From assembly GCA_050297535.1 (NCBI GenBank), contig JBNKSV010000028.1, forward strand, positions 1 through 29,052: 29,052 nt of DNA, in the 5' to 3' direction. Source of the DNA: JAAGZL01 sp050297535. Lineage in GTDB: Bacteria; Pseudomonadota; Gammaproteobacteria; Chromatiales; Chromatiaceae. Shown piece after piece: positions 12,914 to 21,709 of the stretch; the stretch's first letter is position 1, and every line of letters starts with the position of its first letter. The translations under genes were made by a program, and so were the position numbers. The notes beneath the pieces were generated by a model. It searched no databases. It was not told the DNA's origin and saw only the letters and a program-made list of their open reading frames with translations.

Positions 12914-13391
12914 CTATTCTTCTTCTCCGTCATCGGTCACATCTCTAGCTATACACACTATACCGCAGACATTATCTTGCTCATCGTGCAATGCAGAACG
13001 GGAAAATTGAATTGGCACGCGGCGACCATCTTGCGCTACGAAGCAGGCATCAATCTCCCGCAACGCTCCAGCCATTATCAAAGCCTCCAACCAGGTCCCC
13101 ATAAAGGCATTGGCCTGTTCCGCATCTTCCTCTTCGAAGATGTCGCCTATCCTCATCCCGATCAGGGTATCGGCATCTTGATTCAACATACGACAGGCAG
13201 CAGGGTCAACAGATGTGATAAACCCCTTCAAGTCCAAAGTGATCGTCGCTTCTCTCATGCGTTGACAGATGTTCTCCAGGCGTTTTTATCTATTGCCAAT
13301 ACCGCCGTACGCTCGGCCACCCCTGCTCCAATACATCCCCGTATAACCCGCGTCCCTTTTCAAACAATCGTACCACAGCTGTTATCGCCAC
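12914..13391 (-). pseudogene. PAS-domain protein gene with two single-base frame breaks
   Basis: The intact frame from ATG 13258 to 12914 encodes a 114-residue PAS domain (REATITLDLKGFITSVDPAA, LIGMRIGDIF, and a C-terminal CGIVCIARDVTDD). Coding similarity clearly continues upstream in other frames. 13282-13259 reads RLENICQR directly before the Met; 13320-13288 in a second frame reads VAERTAVLAIDK; 13391-13320 in a third reads VRLFEKGRGLYGDVLEQG. Joined, these give the usual signalling coiled coil before a PAS domain. The breaks fall at an A5 run (13283-13287) and a G4 run (13320-13323) on the minus strand, each needing one extra base. The repaired protein would have about 159 residues. It starts just after the tatC stop. 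Either a pseudogene or assembly error. Confidence 0.7.
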
Positions 13392-13398
13392 CGCTGTT

Positions 13399-14253
13399 CT
13401 ATTTGGCTTCCCCGTCACTATCCATACCCGACTTCTCATTGGCAGGCCCTGTGTATATACCTTCTTCGTCAATCGCCAGCGACTCGTGGTCACAACACTC
13501 TTCCCCTTCCCTCTTCACCACCATGACCCGTGAGAAAAACAATCCGAGCTCGAATAAGAGCAGCATTGGCACCGCCAGCAAGGTTTGGGAGATAACGTCC
13601 GGCGGGGTCAAGAGCATACCGACCACAAAGGCCACTATGACGATATAGGGACGTTTATCCGCCAGACTCTCCGGCGTGGTTACCCCCATCGACACCAGGA
13701 TAATGATGGCGATCGGCACCTCAAAAGCCAGACCAAAGGCAAAGAAAAGTGTCAGGACAAAATCTAGATAATTGCCGATATCTGTGGCTACCGTTATCCC
13801 CTCAGGCGCGGCGGCGGTAAGAAACCCAAAGACAAGTGGGAATACTACGAAATAGGCAAAGGCCATACCCACATAAAACAGGACCGTACTCGACACCACC
13901 AGCGGCACCACCATGCGCTTTTCGTGTTTGTACAACCCTGGCGCAATAAACGCCCACAATTGAAACAGGGAGTAAGGCATGGAGATAAATATCGCAACCA
14001 TCAGGCTCAGCTTGAACGGCGTTAGGAATGGCGACGCCACCTCGGTGGCGATCATGCTGGTCCCTGCCGGCAGATGCTCCATAAGAGGGTTGGCCACCAT
14101 GACGTATATCTCATTGGCGAATGGAAACAGACCAAGAAATATAAGCAGGACAGCGATAACGACACGAATCAAGCGATCTCGCAACTCCATCAAGTGCGAT
14201 ATGAACGGCTGTTCCTGCTGCTCGTCGTGTTCCTGATCGGTATTTTCTGTCAT
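13399..14253 (-). CDS. tatC: Sec-independent (Tat) protein translocase subunit TatC
   Basis: 284 residues with six membrane helices and the family signatures: FISHLMELRDRL at the N-terminus, FPFANEIY, and TPPDVISQTLLAVPM near helix 5-6. TatC recognises twin-arginine signal peptides and forms the translocase core with TatB in the inner membrane. The C-terminal 50 residues are acidic, with a Cys-Cys pair, and longer than in E. coli TatC. It is the last gene of tatABC, 15 bases after tatB. Confidence 0.96.
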   Translation of the reverse strand: MTENTDQEHDEQQEQPFISHLMELRDRLIRVVIAVLLIFLGLFPFANEIYVMVANPLMEHLPAGTSMIATEVASPFLTPFKLSLMVAIFISMPYSLFQLWAFIAPGLYKHEKRMVVPLVVSSTVLFYVGMAFAYFVVFPLVFGFLTAAAPEGITVATDIGNYLDFVLTLFFAFGLAFEVPIAIIILVSMGVTTPESLADKRPYIVIVAFVVGMLLTPPDVISQTLLAVPMLLLFELGLFFSRVMVVKREGEECCDHESLAIDEEGIYTGPANEKSGMDSDGEAK

Positions 14254-14268
14254 GCCATGCAGAGGTAG

Positions 14269-14601
14269 TTATTTTGGTAATTGACTTGATGCCGGTTCAT
14301 CCTGACTCGGTGAAGCGGTGGGTTCTACCCTTTCCTGTGTGACCGAATTATAGGTATCTTCTGTCTCTTCAATGATCTCTTCAAACGGATTTGCCATCTG
14401 CTTCTGCTCTTCTACTATCCGCTTCAGCTCCTCCGCATGTATCTCGCGGTCTATCTCGGCCTTTATAGAGTGCATCATGGCGCGGCCCTTACCCAGCCAC
14501 TTACCGGCAGTGTAGGCAAGCTTGGGCAGACGCTCCGGCCCCACCACCAGCAGAGCCACCAGGCCGATGATTACCAACTCCCAGAAACCGATATCGAACA
14601 T
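14269..14601 (-). CDS. tatB: Tat translocase subunit TatB
   Basis: 110 residues: a short periplasmic start MFDIGFWEL with the conserved Glu8, one membrane helix ending at VVGPERLP, an amphipathic helix (LAYTAGKWLGKGRAMMHSIKAEI) and an acidic disordered tail. TatB partners TatC in signal-peptide recognition. It lies 21 bases after tatA and 15 bases before tatC. Confidence 0.95.
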   Translation of the reverse strand: MFDIGFWELVIIGLVALLVVGPERLPKLAYTAGKWLGKGRAMMHSIKAEIDREIHAEELKRIVEEQKQMANPFEEIIEETEDTYNSVTQERVEPTASPSQDEPASSQLPK

Positions 14602-14622
14602 GGAGCAATTAGCCTGTTTTAG

Positions 14623-14880
14623 TTAAGACTTGTCCTGGCCTTCCGAGGACTCGGATACCTGCTTCTCCGTCACCTCTCCCTCTATAACGCTTCCGGATTC
14701 ATCCTTCTGCAATTTCGCCTTATTGTTCTCATTCTCGCCCTCTTTCATGGCCCCCTTGAAACCCTTGATCGCACTACCCAGGTCAGAGCCTATGTTTTTG
14801 AGGCGCTTGGTGCCGAATACCGCCAATACGATTACCAAGATAATCAATAACTGCCAGATGCCTATTCCGCCTAAACCCAT
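14623..14880 (-). CDS. tatA: Tat translocase subunit TatA
   Basis: 85 residues from the ATG at 14880: MGLGGIGIWQ, one membrane helix (LLIILVIVLAVFGTKRL), the amphipathic helix (SDLGSAIKGFKGAMKEGE) and a charged tail. TatA oligomerises to form the passage for folded proteins. The GTG at 14892 is less likely because its following GGAG is the ribosome binding site for the ATG. It lies 162 bases downstream of hisE; that gap may carry its own promoter, though I see no convincing one. Confidence 0.95.
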   Translation of the reverse strand: MGLGGIGIWQLLIILVIVLAVFGTKRLKNIGSDLGSAIKGFKGAMKEGENENNKAKLQKDESGSVIEGEVTEKQVSESSEGQDKS

Positions 14881-15042
14881 TGTCTTCTCCACTATTTGTA
14901 CATGGTCAGGATATCTTGCAACTACCCGGACTTATAATCCACCAACCCTTGCGGGTCATCTAAAATCAATAATTTAGCCGATGATAACCGAAATCCGACC
15001 CCGGCGCAGGCGTTAGTTGGACATCATCAAGACGCAAAAATT

Positions 15043-15363
15043 CTAGTTGGAACCGCGCTGACGTTTTTCCTCAAGACCGGAGAGTCCGAAACGCCTACCC
15101 AGCTCCTGTAGCACATCCTCAGCGCTCAACCCCTCGCTGGCCAGTAATACCATGGTATGGAACCAGAGATCTGCCACCTCGTATATGATCTTATCCCGAT
15201 CTCCATCCTTGGCCGCCATCACCGTCTCCGTGGCCTCTTCGCCGATCTTCTTCAGGATCGCATCCAGGCCTTTGTGGTACAGACTGGAGACATAGGACGA
15301 ATCAGGTTCGGCCGCCTTGCGTTGCTCCAGTACATCGGTAAGTTGAGATAGTATTTCGTTCAT
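15043..15363 (-). CDS. hisE: Phosphoribosyl-ATP pyrophosphatase HisE
   Basis: 106 residues, a stand-alone HisE of typical length. It has the MazG-like all-alpha fold motifs: SYVSSLYHKGLDAILKKIGEEATE and the metal-binding EVADLWFHTMVLL. It converts PR-ATP to PR-AMP in the second step of histidine synthesis. It starts six bases after the SYLF gene and ends the his series. The partner hisI, usually directly upstream or fused, is not in this window. Confidence 0.95.
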   Translation of the reverse strand: MNEILSQLTDVLEQRKAAEPDSSYVSSLYHKGLDAILKKIGEEATETVMAAKDGDRDKIIYEVADLWFHTMVLLASEGLSAEDVLQELGRRFGLSGLEEKRQRGSN

Positions 15364-15369
15364 ACCTGC

Positions 15370-16053
15370 CTACTTTACATACTCGTTTAAAAGATTGCGT
15401 AGCTTTTTGGCGGACTCGGGCATATTAACCCCTCCTCCCGCAAAGATCTGAGTAGACTTCAAAGAGCTGTCTCCGTAGTAACGAAAATTATCCCTGTCTT
15501 CAATCTTCAGCCTGGCCCCGTCCAGGGTAATACCAGCAAACAGACCCCGGCTGCGGGAATAGGAATAGATCTCAGAGTCCATCTTTACATCGGTAGCAGC
15601 CACCGCTTTACGCCCTACCGGACCCGCCGCCACGGAGGCATCAGCCCCCAGGGTGAATTTGCCATTGATTATGTTATCGACACTCTTGCGACTCTTGAAC
15701 ACCAGGATCACATCCGTGGACTGGGCCCCAATCTGCCAACCCACGCTGCCGCCGGATACCGACAGAAACAGCGGATTACTCCAGTTACCTTCGACATCGC
15801 GTACCACCACCACACCCTTGCCGTAACGGCCACCAACCACCAATCCCACCTTGACCACGGACGGGATGATCGCAATGCCCTCGGCATTACGCAGCAACGC
15901 TGGCGGGATGCTGCCCTCAGGTATCCTGATGATGGCTTCCAGGGCGTCGATAACCTCCCGCATCTTCGCATCCTGGTCACTCCCAGCGTACGCCTCCGCC
16001 ACTATCCCAAACAGCAGCAGAAATGAAACCAACAGTGTCAGCAGTCGTCGCAT
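15370..16053 (-). CDS. Exported SYLF-domain (YSC84-like) lipid-binding protein
   Basis: 227 residues with a cleavable signal peptide (about 1-23, ending AYAG), then a SYLF domain spanning the rest. Typical pieces are IPPALLRNAEGIAIIPSVVKVG, GGRYGKGVVVVRD, SGGSVGWQIGAQSTDVILVF and SYSRSRGLFAGITLDGARL. The eukaryotic family member Ysc84 binds phosphoinositides; bacterial members are periplasmic and uncharacterised. It lies between hisF (20-base gap) and hisE (6-base gap) in the same direction, so it is probably transcribed with the histidine genes although unrelated to the pathway. It stands where hisI is commonly found. Confidence 0.9.
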   Translation of the reverse strand: MRRLLTLLVSFLLLFGIVAEAYAGSDQDAKMREVIDALEAIIRIPEGSIPPALLRNAEGIAIIPSVVKVGLVVGGRYGKGVVVVRDVEGNWSNPLFLSVSGGSVGWQIGAQSTDVILVFKSRKSVDNIINGKFTLGADASVAAGPVGRKAVAATDVKMDSEIYSYSRSRGLFAGITLDGARLKIEDRDNFRYYGDSSLKSTQIFAGGGVNMPESAKKLRNLLNEYVK

Positions 16054-16073
16054 AGGTCTATCCCTATCGGTTG

Positions 16074-16844
16074 CTAAAGACGAACTTCAACCCCGCGCTC
16101 GGCCATATAGCGTTTGGCCTCTCCAACAGAGTACTCTGCGAAGTGAAAGATGCTGGCGGCCAGCACCGCATCAGCGCCGCCTTGCTGCACCCCATCCACC
16201 AGATGCTGCAAGTTACCCACCCCACCTGAGGCAATGACCGGAATAGGTACGGCATCGCTGATGGCACGGGTAAGATTCAGATCAAATCCGATCTTGGTGC
16301 CGTCCCGATCCATGCTGGTAAGCAGAATCTCCCCGGCCCCGTACTCCACCATCTTGCGCGCCCACTCGATGGCGTCCAGCCCAGTAGGCTTACGTCCACC
16401 GTGAGTAAAGATCTCCCAGCGCAAAGGTTCACCCTCGGCGCTTACCTTTTTTGCATCAATGGCCACCACGATACACTGGGAACCGAAACGGCTGGTAGCC
16501 TCTTGCACGAACTCCGGGTTAAACACGGCAGCGGTGTTTATACCCACCTTGTCAGCGCCCGCGTTCAGCATACGCCTGACATCATCGCAGGTACGAATAC
16601 CACCGCCCACGGTAAGAGGTATGAACACCTCGCTGGCCACCTGCTCCACCACATGCACGATGGTATCCCGCTCGTCGGAACTGGCGGTAATATCCAGAAA
16701 GGTGATCTCGTCCGCGCCCTCTTCGTTGTAACGGCGTGCCACCTCTACCGGATCACCGGCATCGCGGATATCGACAAACTTCACCCCTTTGACCACGCGC
16801 CCGGCATCCACATCAAGACAGGGTATGATTCGTTTCGCTAGCAT
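16074..16844 (-). CDS. hisF: Imidazole glycerol phosphate synthase, cyclase subunit HisF
   Basis: 256 residues, full length for HisF. The (beta/alpha)8 barrel shows the catalytic Asp11 in IIPCLDVD and the second acid in LLTSMDRDGTK, plus the phosphate-binding SGGVGN. With HisH it turns PRFAR and glutamine-derived ammonia into IGP and AICAR. It follows hisA by 37 bases. Confidence 0.97.
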   Translation of the reverse strand: MLAKRIIPCLDVDAGRVVKGVKFVDIRDAGDPVEVARRYNEEGADEITFLDITASSDERDTIVHVVEQVASEVFIPLTVGGGIRTCDDVRRMLNAGADKVGINTAAVFNPEFVQEATSRFGSQCIVVAIDAKKVSAEGEPLRWEIFTHGGRKPTGLDAIEWARKMVEYGAGEILLTSMDRDGTKIGFDLNLTRAISDAVPIPVIASGGVGNLQHLVDGVQQGGADAVLAASIFHFAEYSVGEAKRYMAERGVEVRL

Positions 16845-16881
16845 GTTTTGGCTCTTTTATGTTTTGGTCCGCAAATAATCA

Positions 16882-17619
16882 TCAACCACTCAACTCGTCC
16901 GCCAATCTCTGGCCCGCTGCAAAATCCAGGGTGCCTTCATAGATAGCCCGTCCGGTGATAGCCCCCATGATGTTATCCGTATCCGCTTCGCACAAGGCCC
17001 GGATGTCGCTTATGTCGGTGATGCCGCCGGACGCCACTATCGGGATGCTGATGGCGTTGGCCAATGCTGCAGTAGCCTCTAAGTTTGGTCCGGTCAACAT
17101 GCCGTCCCGCCCGATATCGGTGTAGACGATTGCGGATACCCCATCATCCTCAAAGCGCTTGGCCAGATCGGTTACTTCCTGGTCGGTTACCGTGGCCCAG
17201 CCGTCGATAGCCACCATGCCATCTTTGGCGTCCAGTCCCACGATGATATGTCCGGGAAACTCTTTACAGGCGCGCCCGACAAACTCCGGATCCTTCACCG
17301 CCTGGGTACCGATGATGGCGAAATCCACCCCGGCCTTGAGGTAGGCCTCGATGGTCTTTTCGTCCCGAATACCGCCACCCACCTGGATGGGAAGATCAGG
17401 ATAGGCCGCGCCTATAGCCTGGATAACGCCACCGTTTACCGGCTCACCGGCAAAGGCCCCGTTCAGGTCCACCAGATGCAGACGGCGACCGCCGGCATCC
17501 ACCCAGCGCTTGGCCACATCCACCGGGTCGTCCGAGAAGATGGTCTCATCATCCATGCGCCCCTGGCGCAGCCTTACGCAACGTCCATCCTTCAGATCAA
17601 TAGCAGGTATCAATAACAC
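16882..17619 (-). CDS. hisA: ProFAR isomerase HisA
   Basis: 245 residues from a GTG at 17619 (VLLIPAIDLKDGRCVRL). The barrel has the catalytic Asp8 in PAIDL and a second Asp in YTDIGRDGM, with phosphate-binding VGGGI and ASGGI loops. It isomerises ProFAR to PRFAR. The frame is open to 17676, but that extension overlaps hisH and is not family-like. The GTG is ten bases after the hisH stop, so hisH and hisA are probably coupled. Confidence 0.96.
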   Translation of the reverse strand: MLLIPAIDLKDGRCVRLRQGRMDDETIFSDDPVDVAKRWVDAGGRRLHLVDLNGAFAGEPVNGGVIQAIGAAYPDLPIQVGGGIRDEKTIEAYLKAGVDFAIIGTQAVKDPEFVGRACKEFPGHIIVGLDAKDGMVAIDGWATVTDQEVTDLAKRFEDDGVSAIVYTDIGRDGMLTGPNLEATAALANAISIPIVASGGITDISDIRALCEADTDNIMGAITGRAIYEGTLDFAAGQRLADELSG

Positions 17620-17629
17620 GTAACAAACC

Positions 17630-18271
17630 TCAGATGTCCCAGTTAATAAAGTTTCGCAGCAGACGCAGACCGGCATCCGCGCTCTTCTCCGGGTGAAATT
17701 GGGTGGCGAACAGATTGTCCTTTGCGATCACGCTGGCGAAGGTGGCGCCATAATCTGTAGTCCCCGCGACCAGATCGCCATCGGAAGGATCTACAAAATA
17801 GCTGTGTACAAAATAGAAACGGCTATCTTGCTCAATGCCATCCCATAGCGGATGCGCGCACGCCTGCTGTACCCGGTTCCACCCCATATGCGGGATCTTT
17901 AGGCGCTGCCCATGGTCGTCCACCCCTTCCGGGAGATGACGCACCTTGCCTGGGAACAACCCCAACAGATCGGTGCCACCGTTCTCATCACTGAAGTCCA
18001 GCAACACCTGCAGACCCATGCATATCCCCAGAAAGGGTTTGTGGTGGGCTGCGTCCAGGATCGCCTCGGTCAATTTATGCTTCGAGATAGCGGCCATGCA
18101 GTCACGGGCCGCTCCCTGGCCAGGAAATACCACCCGGTCTGCAGACCGAATCAGTTCCGGGTCATCAGTGACATGCACCTTGTCTCCAACATCCGCCACA
18201 TGCTCAATGGCCTTGGATACAGAACGCAGATTACCCATGCCATAGTCTATGACTACAATAGATTTCGCCAT
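17630..18271 (-). CDS. hisH: Imidazole glycerol phosphate synthase, glutaminase subunit HisH
   Basis: 213 residues from the ATG at 18271. It is a class I glutamine amidotransferase with the nucleophile Cys in LGICMGLQVLLD, the oxyanion strand VVFPGQGA, and His-Glu in TQFHPEKS. It supplies ammonia to HisF. A TTG at 18277 is an alternative start. It lies 31 bases after hisB and ten before hisA. Confidence 0.96.
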   Translation of the reverse strand: MAKSIVVIDYGMGNLRSVSKAIEHVADVGDKVHVTDDPELIRSADRVVFPGQGAARDCMAAISKHKLTEAILDAAHHKPFLGICMGLQVLLDFSDENGGTDLLGLFPGKVRHLPEGVDDHGQRLKIPHMGWNRVQQACAHPLWDGIEQDSRFYFVHSYFVDPSDGDLVAGTTDYGATFASVIAKDNLFATQFHPEKSADAGLRLLRNFINWDI

Positions 18272-18302
18272 CAGCAACTATCCGACTTCAATAAAACAGT
18301 TT

Positions 18303-18893
18303 TCAGAGTGAACCCTTAGTGGAAGGGGTTATTCCCGCCATGCGCGGATCAGTCTCCAACGCCATGCGCAAGGCACGACCGAAGGCCTTGAACAGGGTCT
18401 CGGCTATGTGGTGTGCATTTCTCCCACGCAAACAATCCACGTGCAGAGTCACCCCAGCGTGGTTGGTAAACCCCTGGAAGAATTCATAGAACAGCTCGGT
18501 ATCGAACTCACCCACCTTGGAGCGTGGAAAGTCCACATCGAATTCAAGGCCGGGACGCCCGGAGAAATCCACCACCACCCGGGACAGGGCCTCGTCCAGG
18601 GGCACATATGCATGCCCGTATCTACGAATACCCTTCTTGTCGCCTACCGCCTTGGACATGGCCTGACCCAGGCTGATGCCGATATCCTCTGCGGTGTGGT
18701 GTCCGTCCACATGCAGGTCGCCATCGGCCTGGATGCTGAGATCCATCATGCCGTGGCGCGCTACCTGATCCAGCATGTGTTCCAGAAACGGCATGCCGGT
18801 TGTAAATGAGGACTCACCCTTACCATCAAGATCAATACTGACCCTAATCTTGGTCTCCAGAGTATTGCGCTCGATCTCTGCGCTTCGCTGCAT
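18303..18893 (-). CDS. hisB: Imidazoleglycerol-phosphate dehydratase HisB (monofunctional)
   Basis: 196 residues, the dehydratase domain only; the N-terminal phosphatase domain of E. coli HisB is absent. Mn-binding motifs are present twice: HGMMDLSIQADGDLHVDGHHTAED and RGRNAHHIAETLFKAFGRAL. It converts IGP to imidazole-acetol phosphate. It is the first gene of this his series. The 129 bases upstream contain a CATAAAAT -10-like stretch but no clear promoter or His leader peptide. Confidence 0.96.
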   Translation of the reverse strand: MQRSAEIERNTLETKIRVSIDLDGKGESSFTTGMPFLEHMLDQVARHGMMDLSIQADGDLHVDGHHTAEDIGISLGQAMSKAVGDKKGIRRYGHAYVPLDEALSRVVVDFSGRPGLEFDVDFPRSKVGEFDTELFYEFFQGFTNHAGVTLHVDCLRGRNAHHIAETLFKAFGRALRMALETDPRMAGITPSTKGSL

Positions 18894-19022
18894 ATTTATG
18901 CTCCGCCAGACAATTCGTCTAAAAGGAGCATTTTATGCGAAACCGCGGATAATTGCAGGTACCTTGGGCGGCCCCGCGAAAAGCCTGCCGTTACCTATAG
19001 CAGATCGACACCGGCAAACGAT

Positions 19023-21563
19023 TTAGTCCTGCTGGATATCCTGGCCATCTTCCACTTGTTTCTTCTTGTCTTTGTTGAAGAATCCCACTACCTCTTCCAG
19101 CTTATACGCCTGCTCTGAAAGGGAATGACTCACGGCTGAAGTCTCTTCGGCCAAGGCCGCATTCTGCTGGGTTACTCCATCCATATCCGTTATGGCCAGG
19201 TTTACCTGCTCAACCCCCACCGCCTGCTCTCTGCTGGCCACGGCGATCTCGGAAACTATATCGTTTACCTTCTGGGCCGCCAGAACAATACCCTTCAGAT
19301 TTTCTCCTGACTGGTTCACCAGCTCAGTCCCATATTCCACCTTGCTGCTACTGTTCTGGATGAGCTCTTTGATCTCCTTGGCGGCCTGGGCGCTACGTCC
19401 GGCCAGGTTGCGCACCTCGGTAGCCACCACAGCAAAACCGCGCCCCTGCTCCCCGGCACGGGCCGCCTCAACCGAGGCGTTCAAGGCTAGAAGGTTAGTC
19501 TGAAAGGCTATGTCGTTTATCACGCCGATGATATTGGATATCTTCTCACTGGAGGCGATGATCTCCTGCATGGCCCCGATGGCCTGATCCACAACCACGC
19601 CCCCCTTCTCCGCCAACTCTTTCGCGTTCGCCGCCAGCTTGTTGGCCTCCTGGGCGCTATCGGCATTCTGCTTGACCGAGCTGGTGAACTCCTCCATGGT
19701 GGAAGCCGTCTCCTCAAGACTGGCGGCCTGGGCCTCGGTGCGGCGGGACATGTCCTCGTTGCCGCTGGATATCTCGCCGGCCATGGTGGCAATAATGCTA
19801 GCGGCAGCCCGTATGTCGGTAACAATCTCATCCAACCGGGATATGGTGATATTGGTACTGCCTGCCAAGCGTCCAAAAGCCCCCTGTTTTCCACCGCGTA
19901 TTCGCTTGGAGAGATGACCATCGGCCAGACTATCCAGGACCTCTTCCATCTCTGAAATACTATCTGACACCGTATTGGTTAATTGATTAATGCCTTTAGC
20001 CAAGGAGTGAAAGAAACCAGCCTTGTTGCTCATACTGATCAGGTGGTCAAAATCCCCTAATGCCACAGCCGATATAACGCTATCTATCTCCTGTTCCACC
20101 AGCACCTGATCGGTGACATCGGTCCACTCCATGGCGGTGCCAAGACGCTCCCGTTTCCTGTTATAAACCGGATTAGCGCTCACATCGAAGGTAAACCCTC
20201 CCATGGTTATTCTGGTCCTGTAGGTAGTTTGCAGATCATCCAGCATTTCACGCGAACATACCGGACAATGCAGGTCTTCTATAACGCCGTTCTGGATGGC
20301 TTCAGCAGAAAAATCTGGCTCCTCTTTCTGAATATCCTCTTCGGCACGCTGAAATAGTTCCAGGGCGCTTTTGTTCTGATAGATGATCGAATAGTCTTTA
20401 TCCAAGACCAGTACGCTGGTCGAGGTATTATCCAGGGCCTTCTGAATCCGTAATGCCTCCACTGCAATCTTGCGATCCCGATCGATGCTCTCTTTGAGTT
20501 GCGTCTGCATCCGATCCAGGGTCTTTAACAGGGTACCGATCTCATCATTGGATGTGGCCACGATCGTGTTAGACAGATCACCTTCGGCCACATTGGAGCC
20601 TATCTCAACCGCACGCCGTACACCGCTCACAATTCCGCGCGCCGCAAACAGAAGCACGAGGCTTACCACCACGGCAACAATGATGATGGTTACAAGAAAG
20701 CGCTGCTGTATGGCATCCCTGGTCTGCACCAATATCCGGTTATTCTCGGCCAACATATCTTCGCCGTGCGCCTTCAGATCGGCCAGCACCGGCTCCACGG
20801 CGTTTGCGGCCTTCCGGAAGGTCTCTACTACTGCATTTATCTTACTGATTATTTCGTGAATCTTGAGGTAGTTTTGGCGATAGTTTTCCAGCTTTTTGAA
20901 AATGTCTTTCTTTAATGCTGCATTCATCCTGGATGCATCCAGCAGCTTCATAAGCTTTGCCTGCTCATCTTCCATTTTTTTGAAGAACCCCTCCTCCTTG
21001 AAGATAAGATAGTCCCTCTCATGTCCCCGCATAATCCCGACCTGATGCGCCAATACCAAGTCATCGCTGCTATCAATCTCTTTCTCAACTGCAGCTACCG
21101 CCTTACGCAACTTGCCGTATAGCCCTTTGCTATCACTGCTTCCAAGCCTTATCTTCAAAGACACCAATACCGCGAAGTTTCGGATATAGCCGTCCAGGGT
21201 TCCCTGCATAGAATGTATCAGCTCTATTTTCTGCTCCTGCACCAGCATGGGTTCCAGCATGGCCAGGTTTTCATAGGCGGAACGCAACAGCTTTTCATGC
21301 TCCTGCACGCTCTTCATATCGCCCACCAACAAAAACTCCTTTTCAGGTATCCGACTGGCAGTTATGTCGGCCCCAGCCTTTTGAATAAGACTTCCAATAT
21401 GGTTGATCCTCTCGTTCTCCAGGTACAGTTTTTCTATGCGTGAGAGGCTGAAATAGTATTGTTGAACGATAAATGCAAAGGCAATCAATATAAGCGCAAT
21501 GAACACAATAACCTTGTGCGCCAAGTGCATGTCGCGCAGATAAGACACTGCTTTTATTGGCAT
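19023..21563 (-). CDS. Methyl-accepting chemotaxis protein with periplasmic helical sensor and PAS domain
   Basis: 846 residues: TM1 about 18-38, a large all-helical periplasmic region (39-288), TM2 289-309, HAMP about 310-362, PAS about 376-495, a second HAMP-like stretch (about 496-575), then the signalling hairpin. The conserved tip is at about 673-735 (INDIAFQTNLLALNASVEAA). Methylation-type Glu/Gln pairs occur around 608-625. There is no C-terminal NWETF-like tether. The PAS domain carries an unusual HCPVC (Cys433, Cys436). Chemoreceptors pass signals to CheA/CheW; the ligand is unknown. A sigma-28-type promoter precedes it, so it should be expressed with the flagellar regulon. Confidence 0.95.
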   Translation of the reverse strand: MPIKAVSYLRDMHLAHKVIVFIALILIAFAFIVQQYYFSLSRIEKLYLENERINHIGSLIQKAGADITASRIPEKEFLLVGDMKSVQEHEKLLRSAYENLAMLEPMLVQEQKIELIHSMQGTLDGYIRNFAVLVSLKIRLGSSDSKGLYGKLRKAVAAVEKEIDSSDDLVLAHQVGIMRGHERDYLIFKEEGFFKKMEDEQAKLMKLLDASRMNAALKKDIFKKLENYRQNYLKIHEIISKINAVVETFRKAANAVEPVLADLKAHGEDMLAENNRILVQTRDAIQQRFLVTIIIVAVVVSLVLLFAARGIVSGVRRAVEIGSNVAEGDLSNTIVATSNDEIGTLLKTLDRMQTQLKESIDRDRKIAVEALRIQKALDNTSTSVLVLDKDYSIIYQNKSALELFQRAEEDIQKEEPDFSAEAIQNGVIEDLHCPVCSREMLDDLQTTYRTRITMGGFTFDVSANPVYNRKRERLGTAMEWTDVTDQVLVEQEIDSVISAVALGDFDHLISMSNKAGFFHSLAKGINQLTNTVSDSISEMEEVLDSLADGHLSKRIRGGKQGAFGRLAGSTNITISRLDEIVTDIRAAASIIATMAGEISSGNEDMSRRTEAQAASLEETASTMEEFTSSVKQNADSAQEANKLAANAKELAEKGGVVVDQAIGAMQEIIASSEKISNIIGVINDIAFQTNLLALNASVEAARAGEQGRGFAVVATEVRNLAGRSAQAAKEIKELIQNSSSKVEYGTELVNQSGENLKGIVLAAQKVNDIVSEIAVASREQAVGVEQVNLAITDMDGVTQQNAALAEETSAVSHSLSEQAYKLEEVVGFFNKDKKKQVEDGQDIQQD

Positions 21564-21638
21564 TTTATTGTCCTTCGTTATTTCTCTTTATCTATAAAAA
21601 TCTGATCTTATGGCCAAAAGTCCCGCTGCTTGAGAACT

Positions 21639-21665
21639 TTGGCGGCAGGGATAATAAAAACTTTA
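21639..21665 (-). promoter_or_regulatory. Sigma-28 (FliA) promoter of the chemoreceptor gene
   Basis: On the minus strand TAAAGTTT (21665-21658), an 11-base spacer, and GCCGCCAA (21646-21639). The -35 box is identical to the FliA consensus and the -10 matches GCCGATAA at six of eight bases with the right spacing. It lies 76 bases upstream of the ATG at 21563. Confidence 0.75.
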
Positions 21666-21709
21666 CTTCCTGCCGAACGTATTTGGCGGTCATGGCAACA
21701 GTTGCTTTA

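Noticed and set aside
13290..13493. Separate 67-codon gene overlapping tatC
   Set aside because: Its first half is out-of-frame tatC; only the end carries coding signal, and that belongs to the frame-broken PAS gene.
21564..21709. Cyclic-di-GMP riboswitch upstream of the chemoreceptor
   Set aside because: The leader lacks the GEMM core motifs; a sigma-28 promoter accounts for the conserved-looking sequence.
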